From Sanderia malayensis (taxonomy: Eukaryota; Cnidaria; Scyphozoa; Semaeostomeae; Pelagiidae), in NCBI GenBank assembly GCA_013076295.1, contig RQOL01000699.1, forward strand, positions 4,650,001 through 4,714,000: a stretch of 64,000 nt of DNA. Reading direction: 5' to 3'. The notes beneath the pieces were generated by a model. The model was given only the letters and a program-made list of their open reading frames with translations, had not been told where the DNA came from and did no database searches. Below are positions 1 to 11,617 of the stretch, piece after piece; position 1 is the stretch's first letter; each line of letters starts with the position of its first letter. The position numbers and the translations under genes were made by a program.

Positions 1-3000
1 AAACACGTGTCATATCATCATTGCTGCAACGTCAGAGTAAATAAATAATTAAAATAAGCAAACAGATCCATTGTTATCGTTGTTGTTGTTGTTGAGTGAA
101 GAAGAGTTGGATATTGTTGCTGAAATGGATTACCTTTGTGGTGAAGATTGCTTTGCTGCAATGCTTTGTTGCATAGTTCGTTCCTCTCTCAAGTTCTCTA
201 ACTCGTGTTGCAAGGATTGGTTCTCATTCTAAGAGAAGAATCGTTTCACATGCTATAGTCTTTAGTTCGACACTGTCAATGTACCAAGCACAGATACATC
301 ATGAATGAAGAATGAAAGATAAATGAAGTAAGAAGACATCGAACCTCGAGCTGAGCAACGACTCTTGCATTGGCATTCTTCATTTCTGTCAGATGATTCT
401 CAAACATTCTCAAATCCTTGGAAAGATATTCACAGATAATTATATTAATACGAATGAAACAGAAAACGGATAAAAACATATAAATATTAACGAGAAAAGG
501 ATTACTGACTGCAGTTGACGATAACTGTTCATCCATTGATGTTTCACGAAGATGACGATTTTCCAATCTCAATGCCTCTAATTGAGCATCAGATACCTTT
601 AAAACAGAATGACACATCTATTCAAAAGAACATTAGACAGTTATGTAATTATACTATGTTATATTTATAAGAAATGTATACCTCCATTTCAGCGTCCTTT
701 TTGTCGAGTTTTGTACTCAGTTCGCGAAGTTCTTTATCTACTATCATGGCCTTTTCACTCATCTCTGCTAATGCGGTATCCCTTTTGAGAAATAAAAATA
801 GATTCATTGAGATAATGTATAATAAATAAAATAAGATGTTGAACGTCGCTCAGTGTATTACCTCTGGTGAAGTTCTTTAGTTAATGAAATAATTTGCTCT
901 TTCATGCCAGATATTTCTGCCAAATGTTTTTCTTCATTTTGGCTTAAAATTTTCTACAAATAGAATAAAAAATAATCAAAATATGAAGATATGTAATAGA
1001 ATACAAATTGACATCCACTCATTTATTTATTTTATATACATTTCATGTTTTATTTACCTTCATAGACTCTGATCTCGATGGGTGTATTCCTTCAGCTTCC
1101 AATTCATATAATTGCTGAAACAAATTATTATTGCTGCTATTATTTACTTGATTTTCCATTTGTTGTTTACTCAAGATGTACAGAAACTAGTGTGACCTGA
1201 CTTTGCAAAATGTTCCAAATCACACACCTTGCTTGAGAGTTCTTCTGTTAATTTCTTGCATTCTCTTTCCAGTTCTTGTATTCTTTTCAAATATAAATAA
1301 ATATCAAACTGATCCATCATGTTACGCGATTTTAATTCTTAACAAACCTAGCTATCAGCGACCATGTTGAGAATTTTAAACAGAAAACGAAATTTTTAAT
1401 TGTTTAAAATATTTAAAATATTTAAAAAAATTAAAGTTCTCTGTTTAAAAACCCAACTGTATGTTGCTTTCATGAGATGAAAACTTTGTTGTAGTTTTAT
1501 TACGCATACCTTTTTTCTTGTTGCCTATTCTTTTGAGATATTGCTTCACCTTGAACAGATCTTAATCTGGAATATCAAAAAAATAAAATTATTTAGCACC
1601 AGCAATCATACAACAAGAAAGATGAAATGAACAATATTGAGTAATAAAACATTGTATAAAACATTGTATAAAACATACTCTACTTCATGCTGGTATTTGT
1701 TTATTGATCTTTGAAGCTTTCGAATAACTTCCGATTCGTCATTTAATTGTGATAAATCTATGGCTCTACAAAAAACGAATTAAAATCCTTGTACATCGAC
1801 TTCAAATTTTTCTATCTTCCAAAGATAGCAGTTTATTATTTCTTTGTGCAATCATGATATGATATTATTAATAATTGTTATTCTTTGAATAAATGCTTAT
1901 CTTACCTCAGTTCATCTTTCTTTCTTAATTTTGTTTGCAATGTTTCTACATTGTTTTGAAATTCGACGATTTGTTTCTCCTTTTTCTAAATAAGAAACAG
2001 GTATCAATCTCTGTACGCAATACCTTTTTAGGTCACTGTACAATAATTGTAGATAGATAGAAATTACGAGAATAAAAATTATCAAAACATATCATAATTT
2101 AAAAATCCTTACCTTTATTTCATTTATTTTTATTTTATTATCTTCTTTCAATTTACCATTTTCATCGAGCATAAGCTGCAATCAAAAGTATACAATTAAG
2201 AAAAACTCACATTTTCGGTTATAAATACTATGGTAAAACACGTTATTTTAAAAAATATCACAGTTACGCCAAGCGAGGAATACAATTCACATGAAAGTAT
2301 GGGAGAAACTATGTGATTTTGGCACTCACGGTGGCACTCACTGAAGAAGGCATTGGGTCTACTGAGGAACTTTCCCCAGCATTCCCCTCGTTAAAAAAAT
2401 GTCCTAAGGATTAGTGAGCAATGCAAACCTTTTGCTTTCTTTTCAAATCTTGTATTTCTTTTTTCAATTCTATTTGGTCTGTCCAGTTCTTATCCTCGCC
2501 TTCTTTTGTTTGTGCCAATGTTTCCTTTAAACTATTTCGAAAATGAAATAACGGTAAGAACAACAAAAGAACACATGAGAAATCACTACTTATTATTTCT
2601 ATTATTTCTAGGAATATTATTTATATAGATATTATTTCACTTACCTTGATATCGTGTCCATCTTCATTTTTATTTCATCTTTGTATTGCAATATCTAAAG
2701 TGTAAAGCACCATCTTTCATCCTATTCTAACCATTCGTTATGTTATACGATATAACGAATCTTTGAAGTTGGCAGAGCCCCATCTCGATATAAACAGACA
2801 TCTACATACACGTTCTTTTTGAGAAAGCTCTATAACAATTATAGCATCTATCAATATATAGCTAATGTTGAAATGACATTCATGGCATAACATTGCATTT
2901 CCGTCAATACGAATGTTCGGTAACTTAAAAATTGTCAATTGCTGCGAAATTGGGAAGTTGCTGAGAAAGTTTGAGTATTGTTCTGGGAAAACTTTCTGAC

Positions 3001-6000
3001 AAGAAAACGTGTATTTGTTTATACCGTGTATTTGTTACTGATACAGAGCATTTCGTCCCACGAGTGGCTCGATATAATGGGATGTTAATGCAATTCCAAA
3101 ACTCTTACTTTGTGACAGGGCTGGGCTATTGACTCGTGTTCTTTATACACACTCGTATTCGTACTGACCTCGTTTTCAAGCTGAGATAATCTTTCAATGT
3201 GTTTTTCTTCCAAATTTTCCAGCAACTGTTTCTTTCTTGTTAATTGTCCTTGATATCCAACTAATTGTTCCTTCAAATCAATAATCATTACCATATTAAT
3301 TGCAGATTTGCATGCGATGGAAAAAAAAGAAAACAAGAATAAACATGCAAGATTAATGTAAGTTTATTTTGATATATTTGTAGCGAAACTTTTCCACGTT
3401 TGCATTGCAATTGTTGAAGTCAAAATCCAGCGCTATGCCTTTATTTGACTAACTTAATATTGGCAGATTCATAAAGTGGGAAAGATAGTCTGTTCGGGCA
3501 ATCTCCATTTAATTTAATATCCAAAGTTATCCAAACAATAATAAACTAGCAGAGGATAAATTTCTAAATCTTTGCAAGTTGAACTTTCAAGTACTGTTCG
3601 GTCTAAACAGCGAACATATGAATGCACCAAATACATATTGGACGGTGAAGTTTATAAATGACAGCAGTACCTGCATTAATTCGCTCTTTTCAACTAGCGA
3701 TTTTCTCTGCTCTTCCATTAATTTCATTTTATCAGACTTTGTTAAATTCTCATTCTGCAAACGTTGCAACTCATCTTCGAGCTCCTGCAAACGAAATTCA
3801 GTAAGAATATTCGCAAATAAAAACCTTGTTGTGTATCAGAAAAAGGTCTTAGTTTCTTCAGTAAAGGTTCATTTTATGAGAAACAATGTTGGTTCTGAAA
3901 TTGTTTCTGATTTTTAGGTTTGTCATATTTTGGTCGTAAATGCCAACAAATATTCCCATGTAATACTGTCATGTAGATTTCTAAGAAGAGAATAGAAATT
4001 AACTGCGTGTAAGAAACTTTGACCCTGATTATGAAAAAGTCTCAAATAAGATACGAAACTTTTCTTATCTTATTTGAGGTTTGCGGGAAAACTATTTTCA
4101 TCCTTCACGTACATGATTTAGTACATGAACACGAGGGCATGAACACGAGGTCAATCAAATAGAGGGGAGTTTTTTCTCTTTCGAAACCAAAACAAACTTC
4201 GGGATTTCCCTCAGCGTTACCGATTTTTGCATTTGCATCTGGTCTTTGTGGGGGAATTACTTAATTTCTTTCGCATTTCGTGAAGAAAAGCCAGTACTTC
4301 GCTGGTTTTGAGCAGATTTGGCGATTTTTGCCGTTCATCAAGAGATAAAAATGAGTTCGAATGGAATTGCAAGTCAACAGAATAATGGCTTTGGGCCTAT
4401 TCCCGAGAAAAGAGGTAAAAAAGCACTGTTAATGGCTCTCGGGTTTTTTGGTGGATTTATCTTGTTTGTTTGCTTAATCTGTTGGTCCAAGAAGAATCAA
4501 AAAAAGGAACTTGGTTTTTTCGTCATGGCTATAGCTACCTCCTTGTCGGCTGTCATTTTTGGTCATCTAATAAAACGACTGTGTCTTTTTGCTGAAGAAT
4601 ATAGCCATCTTAAGACAAGGTTGGTTTCTCCGTCATCCATTTCTCTCCAATTCCTGCTCTTCGCTTTATTTGAATTGAAAACGAGATGACGCGGTTTTTT
4701 TGTATGTTTAGGTACGAGGGAGACAGATTGAAAGCAGCGAAGAAATGCTTTTGGACAGCGGAATTGAAAGTGACGTATCTTGCGCTATTTTGCAGTTCGA
4801 TTGTCTCGGTTGCCATTTGGCACTTCCGTGGAGTGACATTCGCAAATGAAAGTGCTGAAATTTTGGGAATTATCCTGTTTCTTCCCCTGTTTACTTTTTC
4901 CATCGGTTTACAAAAGCCAAGTGAAGTTGAATTATCAACAATCAACGAAAGTAACAACAAGAATGTTGCTGATGGTCTTGCATGGAGTTATTACTTTGGT
5001 TACTTGAAAATTGTTCTACCCAACCTTGATTCTACCTTATGTAAAACTTGTAAACTACATGAAGGGAAACCCTTGAATGAATACATCAAAGATGATAAAA
5101 TCTTTATTGTCATACCAAAAAATTGTTTTTGCTATGAAAGTTTCACCCAGGCAGATGACAGAATCAAGTTCATTGACAACACAAATCCAATCGAGGAAAA
5201 CAGAGGAGGTGTTCAAAGAAGAATTTACAAAAACAGTGTGTATAGGATAACAGCAAATGGTGAGGAATTCTACTGCTTGATGGAATATGCAACACCATTG
5301 ATGTCATTGTATGACATGGCAGATAATCCTGAGAGTGGGTTGAGTAGAGAAGAAAGAGATAACCAAACCGTGCTGTTCTTCAAAAAGTTGAGCAAGATCC
5401 TGGAGAATGATCCCCGTTGCAAGAAAAAGTACCACATTGTCCTGACATCAGATACAGAAAACTTGGCCAACATAATGGTGAGAGAAATAAAGCATTCAAG
5501 AAATGCTACACCAATAAATGGTTAAAGATTCAAACACATCTCTGTTGCACAATTAAATAAGCCTGCCATTGACATGTTTATCTTTTTAACTGATTTGGCT
5601 TAAGTATTTTATCTGCTGTTTTCATCAAGGTCATCTGAAGGGGGGCTTTTAGGAAATATGGAGGTCTGGGTCATGCTGGGGGGGATTTTCAAAAGCACAT
5701 CTTTTTTATTGTCAGAAAATGCCTCAGTTGTGCAATTTACACTGTTTGATTGAGAAACAGATGATGATATTTTGTTGCCAATTTAAAAAAATCATAAATG
5801 GAGGTAAAAAGAAACAAATATTTGCAAATGATTGTAAGGCTAAAGCCCCATCAGCTCCCCACAATTCTGACAGGCCTGTTACATAGACTAGAGAAATGTT
5901 TTAACTGCTGCTTATAAGCAAGAAGAAGACGTATAAACAAAAACTTTACTTTACTCACAACTATTTGTAGTTTGCACTTATGCATTTCTTGATTTTGGAT

Positions 6001-7323
6001 TCCTTGGTTTTGATTGATCTACAAAAATTAGAGTGACAATAAACATATTTCACTTATGAGCTTCATTTAAAAAATTTGACTAATATGTTATATTATTGGT
6101 AAATTATTTATTTGTCAACCTGTTGTTTAAACCTCTCTGCTTCCGATGTCTGTCTGCTTGCATTCCTTTGCAACTTGCCATAGTTTTTCTTGACATGTTC
6201 CATCTAATAAAACCCAAAATGCAACATTTCTATATTAGTAAGATTCTACATTTCTAGTTGCATAACTCTTTTGCGTTAATCAAACATGGCTAACCTCAGA
6301 CTGAAGCTTTGCCAATTGCTCTTCATACTTTGAGATCAGTTTGATTTTATCTTCTTCTTGCCCTTCTGAATATTGTTGCAACTTTCCAATCTTGAAGCAA
6401 AGGAGCAGGAAACACCTTAAACAGGTTTTATGTTGTTCTGATATCTCTTGTACCCTCAGGTGCCCAATTGTAGCCCCCACTAATTAATTTTTGAAATTTT
6501 TTCCAATCCCCTACTCTTATTAGGATCCCCTGCCAATTGATTGTGGCACTTTTATGTTAATTACTGTTGTGAAAAAAATCAATTTTGTATTGGAAGCTAT
6601 TCACTTGATACTCATAACGGTTCACTTGAATTAAATTGGTTATTTTTGTAACAAGCAAATGATGGAAGGTAGTATCACCTCGAGCAGGAACAACTTTGTT
6701 TGTCAGTTCAAACTGGCAGAAAAACTTCATAGTTTAGAACCCCCACTACTTGGGAACCCTCCCCCACCAATTAATTTTGAACATAAAAACCCATGCCCTG
6801 TTTATTCCGACACCCCCTGGCAATTAGGCACCTAAGAGTATCTTATTAGACTATGAATATTAATAAACCTACCTCTTGATTTTGCATTTCAATTCTTTCT
6901 CTTAACTTCATTGCTTCTTTCTCTTTCCTCTCATATTGTAAATGAATTGCTTGCATTTGATTCTGCCATTCTATTCTTTTATTCTCCACCATTACATCAA
7001 TTTGATGCATAAGCTAAACAATTCAGATAAATATAAAATAAAGTATATACACTTAGCTATACTCAGTGTTTGATAATTTATTACCAGTAAATTTTAGTTT
7101 TAGAATAGACTGGATAAGATTTTTAATAAATAACCAACCTCACTCAATTCACTCTCGCAAGACGAGAATAACATTGAGTCACTGAAATTAAAATATTTAA
7201 GATGTTCATCACTTAGCCATAAATCATAAGTAAAAGTCTATAATGTATCAGTTGGAAATAAAGTTACCGAGTAGATGAGTTGCCTTTAAGAGTTCTCAAC
7301 AATCCAGTAAATGTGTTCGACAT
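1..7323 (-). CDS. CEP63: CEP63/DEUP1-family centrosomal coiled-coil protein (3' end outside window)
   Basis: CEP63 acts at the centrosome in centriole duplication; its paralogue DEUP1 acts in multiciliated cells. The start ATG is at 7323. Minus-strand exons, in order: 7268-7323, 7139-7181, 6873-7013, 6295-6390, 6120-6203, 5959-6018, 3671-3784, 3169-3270, 2645-2694, 2429-2531, 2113-2175, 1906-1985, 1679-1765, 1510-1566, 1228-1282, 1058-1114, 862-953, 682-781, 510-617, 345-416, 134-228. All join in frame, giving 571 codons. The N-terminus reads SSCESELSELMHQIDVMVE, close to the conserved CEP63 start (SCEAELQELMKQIDIMV in human, recalled). Exons 7-8 (QRKSLVEKSELMQ) and 19 (LEALRLENRHL) also match recalled human segments. 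The rest is heptad-rich coiled coil. Human CEP63 is about 700 residues, so roughly 100 or more are missing beyond base 1. The intron 3785-5958 contains STING. CEP63 and DEUP1 diverged in vertebrates, so this is probably a pre-duplication orthologue. Confidence 0.85.
4041..4078. repeat. 13-bp inverted repeat upstream of STING
   Basis: CTCAAATAAGATA (4041-4053) is followed after 12 bases by its exact reverse complement (4066-4078). It lies about 270 bp before the STING start codon, in the only free DNA between a CEP63 exon and STING. Just downstream, the word CATGAACACGAGG occurs twice in tandem (about 4124-4150). The hairpin could be a regulatory element or a small mobile-element relic; the sequence alone cannot decide. 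Confidence 0.6.
4173..4182 (-). promoter_or_regulatory. ISRE-like GAAANNGAAA word upstream of STING
   Basis: On the minus strand the bases read GAAAGAGAAA, an exact match to the interferon-stimulated response element core GAAANNGAAA recognised by IRF-family factors. It is about 170 bp upstream of the STING ATG. A match to such a short, AT-rich word can arise by chance, so this is only a candidate site. Confidence 0.3.
4351..5525 (+). CDS. STING1: STING, cyclic-dinucleotide receptor, nested in a CEP63 intron
   Basis: STING is an ER membrane dimer that binds 2'3'-cGAMP and other cyclic dinucleotides and triggers innate immune signalling and autophagy. Exons are 4351-4619 and 4712-5525 and encode 360 residues (human 379). 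Four hydrophobic segments lie at about 25-45, 53-75, 108-128 and 139-156. The ligand-binding domain follows: GLAWSYYFGYLKIVLP at about 178-193 is nearly identical to human. Residues equivalent to human S162, Y167, R232, R238, Y240, E260, T263 and P264 are all present (S182, Y187, R254, R260, Y262, E281, T284, P285). The protein ends about 80 residues after MEYATPL, with no pLxIS/TBK1-binding C-terminal tail, as in other invertebrate STINGs. An in-frame TTG lies upstream at 4318, but the ATG at 4351 is the natural start. ATTAAA near 5553 could be a poly(A) signal. Confidence 0.95.
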
Positions 7324-7689
7324 TTTGTCTTGTCTTTTGATTATTCCTTGACGAACCGAAGAGGCCTAACCAACGCCAGCACCAAAAACGATCGTAAAGA
7401 ATACTTGGGTCGGAATATCAAAAAAATGCATAGGTAAATAAAATAAAATATTGTGTTTAGTATGACATTTATTTATTTCATCCAATTTATTGAGAAAATA
7501 TCAACTGTCAGCTTTGTTTGCTTCAAAGAAAGCGCGTATTTTCTTTCAAGACAACCATAACGAGGCTGGATCCAAACGAATTATTTACTAAATGCAATTT
7601 TTAATTATAACAGTTTTATTATGATTAATAACAATAATAGATTAACTGATTCCGATTGATATATAAATAAATAAACATCACAGTTATTT

Positions 7690-10503
7690 TCAATATCGCG
7701 TAGGCGACTCGGCCAATATTTCTTCGATTTTCCTAGAGTGAAAAGCCATTCAAAACACCATGTCATCATATTCCAAAGTAAATTGCTGAAATAATGTTTG
7801 GAATACAGTACCTTAGATTTTGGAGATACTCTTTTCTTCTTTTTCGTAATATTTTCAATATTTCATCATCAGCAAATTCGCAATCTGAATCTTCCTCTAA
7901 AACAAAACATGTTCTTCGTCTCAAATCCTTGAAAAACATAGATGGATGCTAGCAGATGAACTGGAGACAAATTCATAGCAAGACCATTACCTTGACTGTT
8001 GGAAAATAGTTCAACTTCTTTTTCAGACCCTGTTTCTACTATTCGATCAGCCTTACACTGAGATGAATCACCATTTTCCAAATACGTTGAAAAAAGGTGA
8101 TCTGATACAACCTGAAAATGAAACATCGCCAATCAGGGATCAATTAAGATTGTATCACTAAAACACAGGTATGTACATCAACAACAGCAAATTGTTTACC
8201 TTGTTAATTACATCCCTCACGTCTTCATCTTTCTTTTTCTCCCCCTCAGTCTTTTCTCTCCCTTCTTCAATGCTTCTATCATTTCTTTTCTTCGTTTGTC
8301 CTTGCCTATTATGGTCATATTCAGCATCCTTATCATCGTCCTTATTTCCATTCTTCATTAGTTGATCTTCATTCGCTGTTGTAATACCAGCCTTTGCTCC
8401 AACAGTTATAGATTTCTTTCCCTGAATATCTAATGACGAATTTTCTGATTGCTTTGACAAGGAATCCAATGACATTTCTTGTTCGCAATTTAAAATCGGT
8501 GGATTCAATTTCAATGGTTTATTTGTTGATTTGAGTAACTCTTTTTGCTGGCAACATTGCCTTAGTGCTTCATCATTTTCACGTACCTGTTCCTTTGTAC
8601 ATTGCTTATTCACTTCATGTGGACATGGCAAGATGTCACAAACAGTGTGCATATGAGCTGGTAAATCGACATATTCAACATCGAATCTGCTGCCATCAGT
8701 TGAATGCTTATATTGAGTTATTGTTTGAGAGCACGTGTTCTTCACATTGCGTTTCACATCAGTATTAGCACCATTTGTTTCGTCCTGCTTTGATGATACA
8801 TCAGTTTTAGGAGTGTTCTTTTTCAGTACTGTTGATACCGTTGCTTCAATTTCCTTCGTTTTATCCGCCTGGTTCATCGCATGTCTTGTATCATTTGAAT
8901 TCGACAATGTCTGCATTTTCAAATGAGGTATTTTTTCAAATGCTTTCTCCACTTGCTTTGCTTGTTCCATTTTCCTCGCCAGACGCCATTGGTAAAGAAT
9001 GTCGTTTTCTGGAGCGATTTTTGATTGACGGCTTGGGGCAGGATCCCCTGTCAAAGGGGCAGGAATATGACTCGAATACAACACCCCTTGCTCCTTAGTT
9101 GATGATGAAAACGGTAATGATGATAATGAGGATGATGATTTGTGTTTTGGTGGCATTGATAAACCGATTCGTTGATCGCTGGAAAAACTTGATAATGTTC
9201 CTTCGCTAAAATAAAAGTAAACAGAACATTGTCTTTAATGAAAGCGTCGCTATTCCGCCAAATAAATTCTCAATATCGATTCTCGCAAACTGGTCTTTCA
9301 AACTGAAAACATTTTATTAAGAAATGATTTTTCGAATAGGAAAAATGGCATCTTGTTTCACGACTGTCTCTGAACTACAGCAGACAATTGTTGCCAAACT
9401 AGAGAATGATAATACCTTAACTCCAGTAGTCTTTCCGCTCTTTTCTGTACTATTGCTGTTTCTGAATCACTTTCTTCAACACTCCTCGTGGAACTTGATT
9501 GCTCTTTGCCCTGAAACAAACGAAGCCAGGGAAGTTAAACAGAAGGAGATTCGTGGATATAGTTACACGCAGACTAACAACTCCTTTATAAAAAGCAATT
9601 CAACAAACCTCGTGCTTAAATGAACGCATTTCTCTTTGACTGCGGTCTCTTCTTCTTTGATCTGGACTTTTTGGTGGCCTTTTAGGTGTATTTGTTTTCC
9701 TCAATCGTTCTGGTGGACTTGATGACGAGCTATTAAAATCTTTTGGAGTAGAAGCATTGTCTGGTAAATTGAGCCACCAAAAATCTCCAACCGAAGAAAT
9801 GTTCCTTTGTCTCTCTTCTCGACTTTTCGGGGGCTGATTCCTAAATCGACTGATATATCTAGAAAAACAAAAAATATGATCATTACAATTGGAATTCCGA
9901 GAAGGAGGTCTAAAAAGTAAATTAAGACGAACATTTGCATCGCTATCATCTTTATCTAACTTACTCTGCAATTGTCCCCTTTTGATAATTACCACTGTTT
10001 GACATTCGCTGTGATCTTGCACTAGTATCTTCTTTAATTGCATTGAAAATTGTATTTCGAGCAGAATTTAAAGAACTCTCGGTGTTTGGGCTTGCAGACG
10101 AAAGTTGTTCTGTTGTGCTCGGCCATGTTTCATTGAATTTTGATGACCCTGAATTGTCGTTGCACTCTGATGTTGTCACATCTCTGGTTGGCAAATCATC
10201 TGGCAGGAGAGTGTTTGGGTTCAGCTGGAAATTTCCTGCTTCAAGAACATTTTTCTCTTTTACAATGTCTTTTTGCATCGCATTTGAACCACTAAAGCAT
10301 GTCTAGAAACGAATTTCAGATTGCATATCAAATACAACACGGGTTACTGCATTGTAATACGAAAGCGAATGTTATCAGTGCGTGACTATGTACACTGGTA
10401 TAGCAAACAGCATTTTACCATTCTTTCATCGAAATCAACGTATTTTGGTGTCGTTGGGTGATAAAAAGCATCCTCTGGTTGTTCTTGTACAAATGGGTCC
10501 TCT
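7690..10503 (-). CDS. PROSER3-like serine-rich protein (5' end not resolved)
   Basis: Minus-strand exons run about 10419-10503, 9966-10302, a short one near 9891-9951, 9609-9858, 9416-9510, 8200-9205, 7991-8111, 7812-7896 and 7690-7732, ending in TCGCCTACGCGATATTGA. Three segments recall proline- and serine-rich protein 3 (a poorly studied, possibly centrosomal protein): YISRFRNQPPKSREERQR followed by DFWWLNLP, ENDILYQWRLARKMEQAK, and a basic C-terminus LRKRRKEYLQNLRKIEEIL. The large exon is rich in Ser, Asn and Lys and looks disordered. The link between the exons ending near 9966-9990 and starting near 9951 is awkward: it needs an intron of about 38 bp (donor GTAATT near 9990) or contains a frame problem. 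No start codon upstream of 10503 could be chosen, so the 5' end is open. The family name is from memory and moderate in confidence. Confidence 0.5.
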
Positions 10504-11617
10504 CTGACGAACAAATTCAACTTAAAATTAAACATCTGTGAACATGTTTGGTCAAAATATTTCTTACAAATATGAATTGGATTTGTCAGGATACAAGCGC
10601 GGACCTAATGGTCAAGTTGGATGGACTTTAGTATTGGGGGGGGGGAGGGGGGAATAAAAGACATAGCCTAGAACCTGGGAATAAAAGCGTTTTTCGTCCG
10701 ATCGAGGAAAATGTTCCCCGATTGTCTACATCATTACATATCATATTGACCAGTATAAAAACCCATTGTGTAACAAATTTGCCCTGATCGAAGTAAAAAT
10801 ATGCCAAGGTGGTGTTGAAGAAGGAGATGTAGGCAGGCATTTTAAAGTGTTTTTAAAATTTGAACACGATTTTTTCTCCCACCAGGGGAAAAGTGCCTGG
10901 GGTCGATGATTGACAAGACAAACAATATTGAAAAAGTACCTACTACCATAGCAACTAGCATGTAATATGCCAACTTTTTTCGGTCAATGGTCAATAAGCA
11001 AGCCAAATATTATTAGTTTGTTACGTCTGCTGCAATTTAGCTCTGATATACTCAGTTTAGACGGCCATAAACAGGGAAAGTCGGGTTTTTATGCAACCAG
11101 TCCGAAACTGGTCCACACACGACGAAAGAGCAGAGCAGGGCGGGGCGAAGTGGTGGGCCTAACTTGCAAAGGTTTTTATTCCGCCATCCAACAGTTCTGA
11201 ACCCTAAATAAGATTTAAGTTTAAAAAACAATAACTAATTAACTAATCAAAACCATACCTCCCAAAAATTGATTGCATTTGTAAGATTGCTTGTAATTTT
11301 TGCAATATGTCTACAATAGCTTTTTTATGCTTCCACAAAATGTAAACAAAATGACAACAACAATAGTTTTTGGTTTGGCGCTGTTTTTAAAAAAATCCTT
11401 CGAGTTCGACATCTTTACCAGGTCCCAACTTCAGATATTATCACGTACCGCCCACCTTTTCAATAATTAACTTTATTATATCAAAGACACACATTCAAAT
11501 ACAAACAAAATATTAGAGTGTGCAAAGTGTAATAATATATTTTTGCAAATATAAATAATGAACAATCTTCCATGTGAATAAATAAATTAATTTGATTTAA
11601 TGTCTCCAGTATATATG
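10504..11617. other. Noncoding stretch between two minus-strand genes
   Basis: No supportable exon is seen. It may hold the first exon(s) and promoter of the PROSER3-like gene and the 3' UTR of the next gene. There is a G-run near 10636-10650. Small open frames here show no coding pattern. Confidence 0.4.

Noticed and set aside
4318..4350. In-frame upstream extension of STING from TTG at 4318
   Set aside because: It needs a non-ATG start and adds residues with no family counterpart; ATG at 4351 is standard.
8171..9098. Plus-strand open frames across 8171-9098
   Set aside because: They are antisense shadows of the large PROSER3-like exon (8200-9205), with hydrophobic, low-complexity translation and no splice support.
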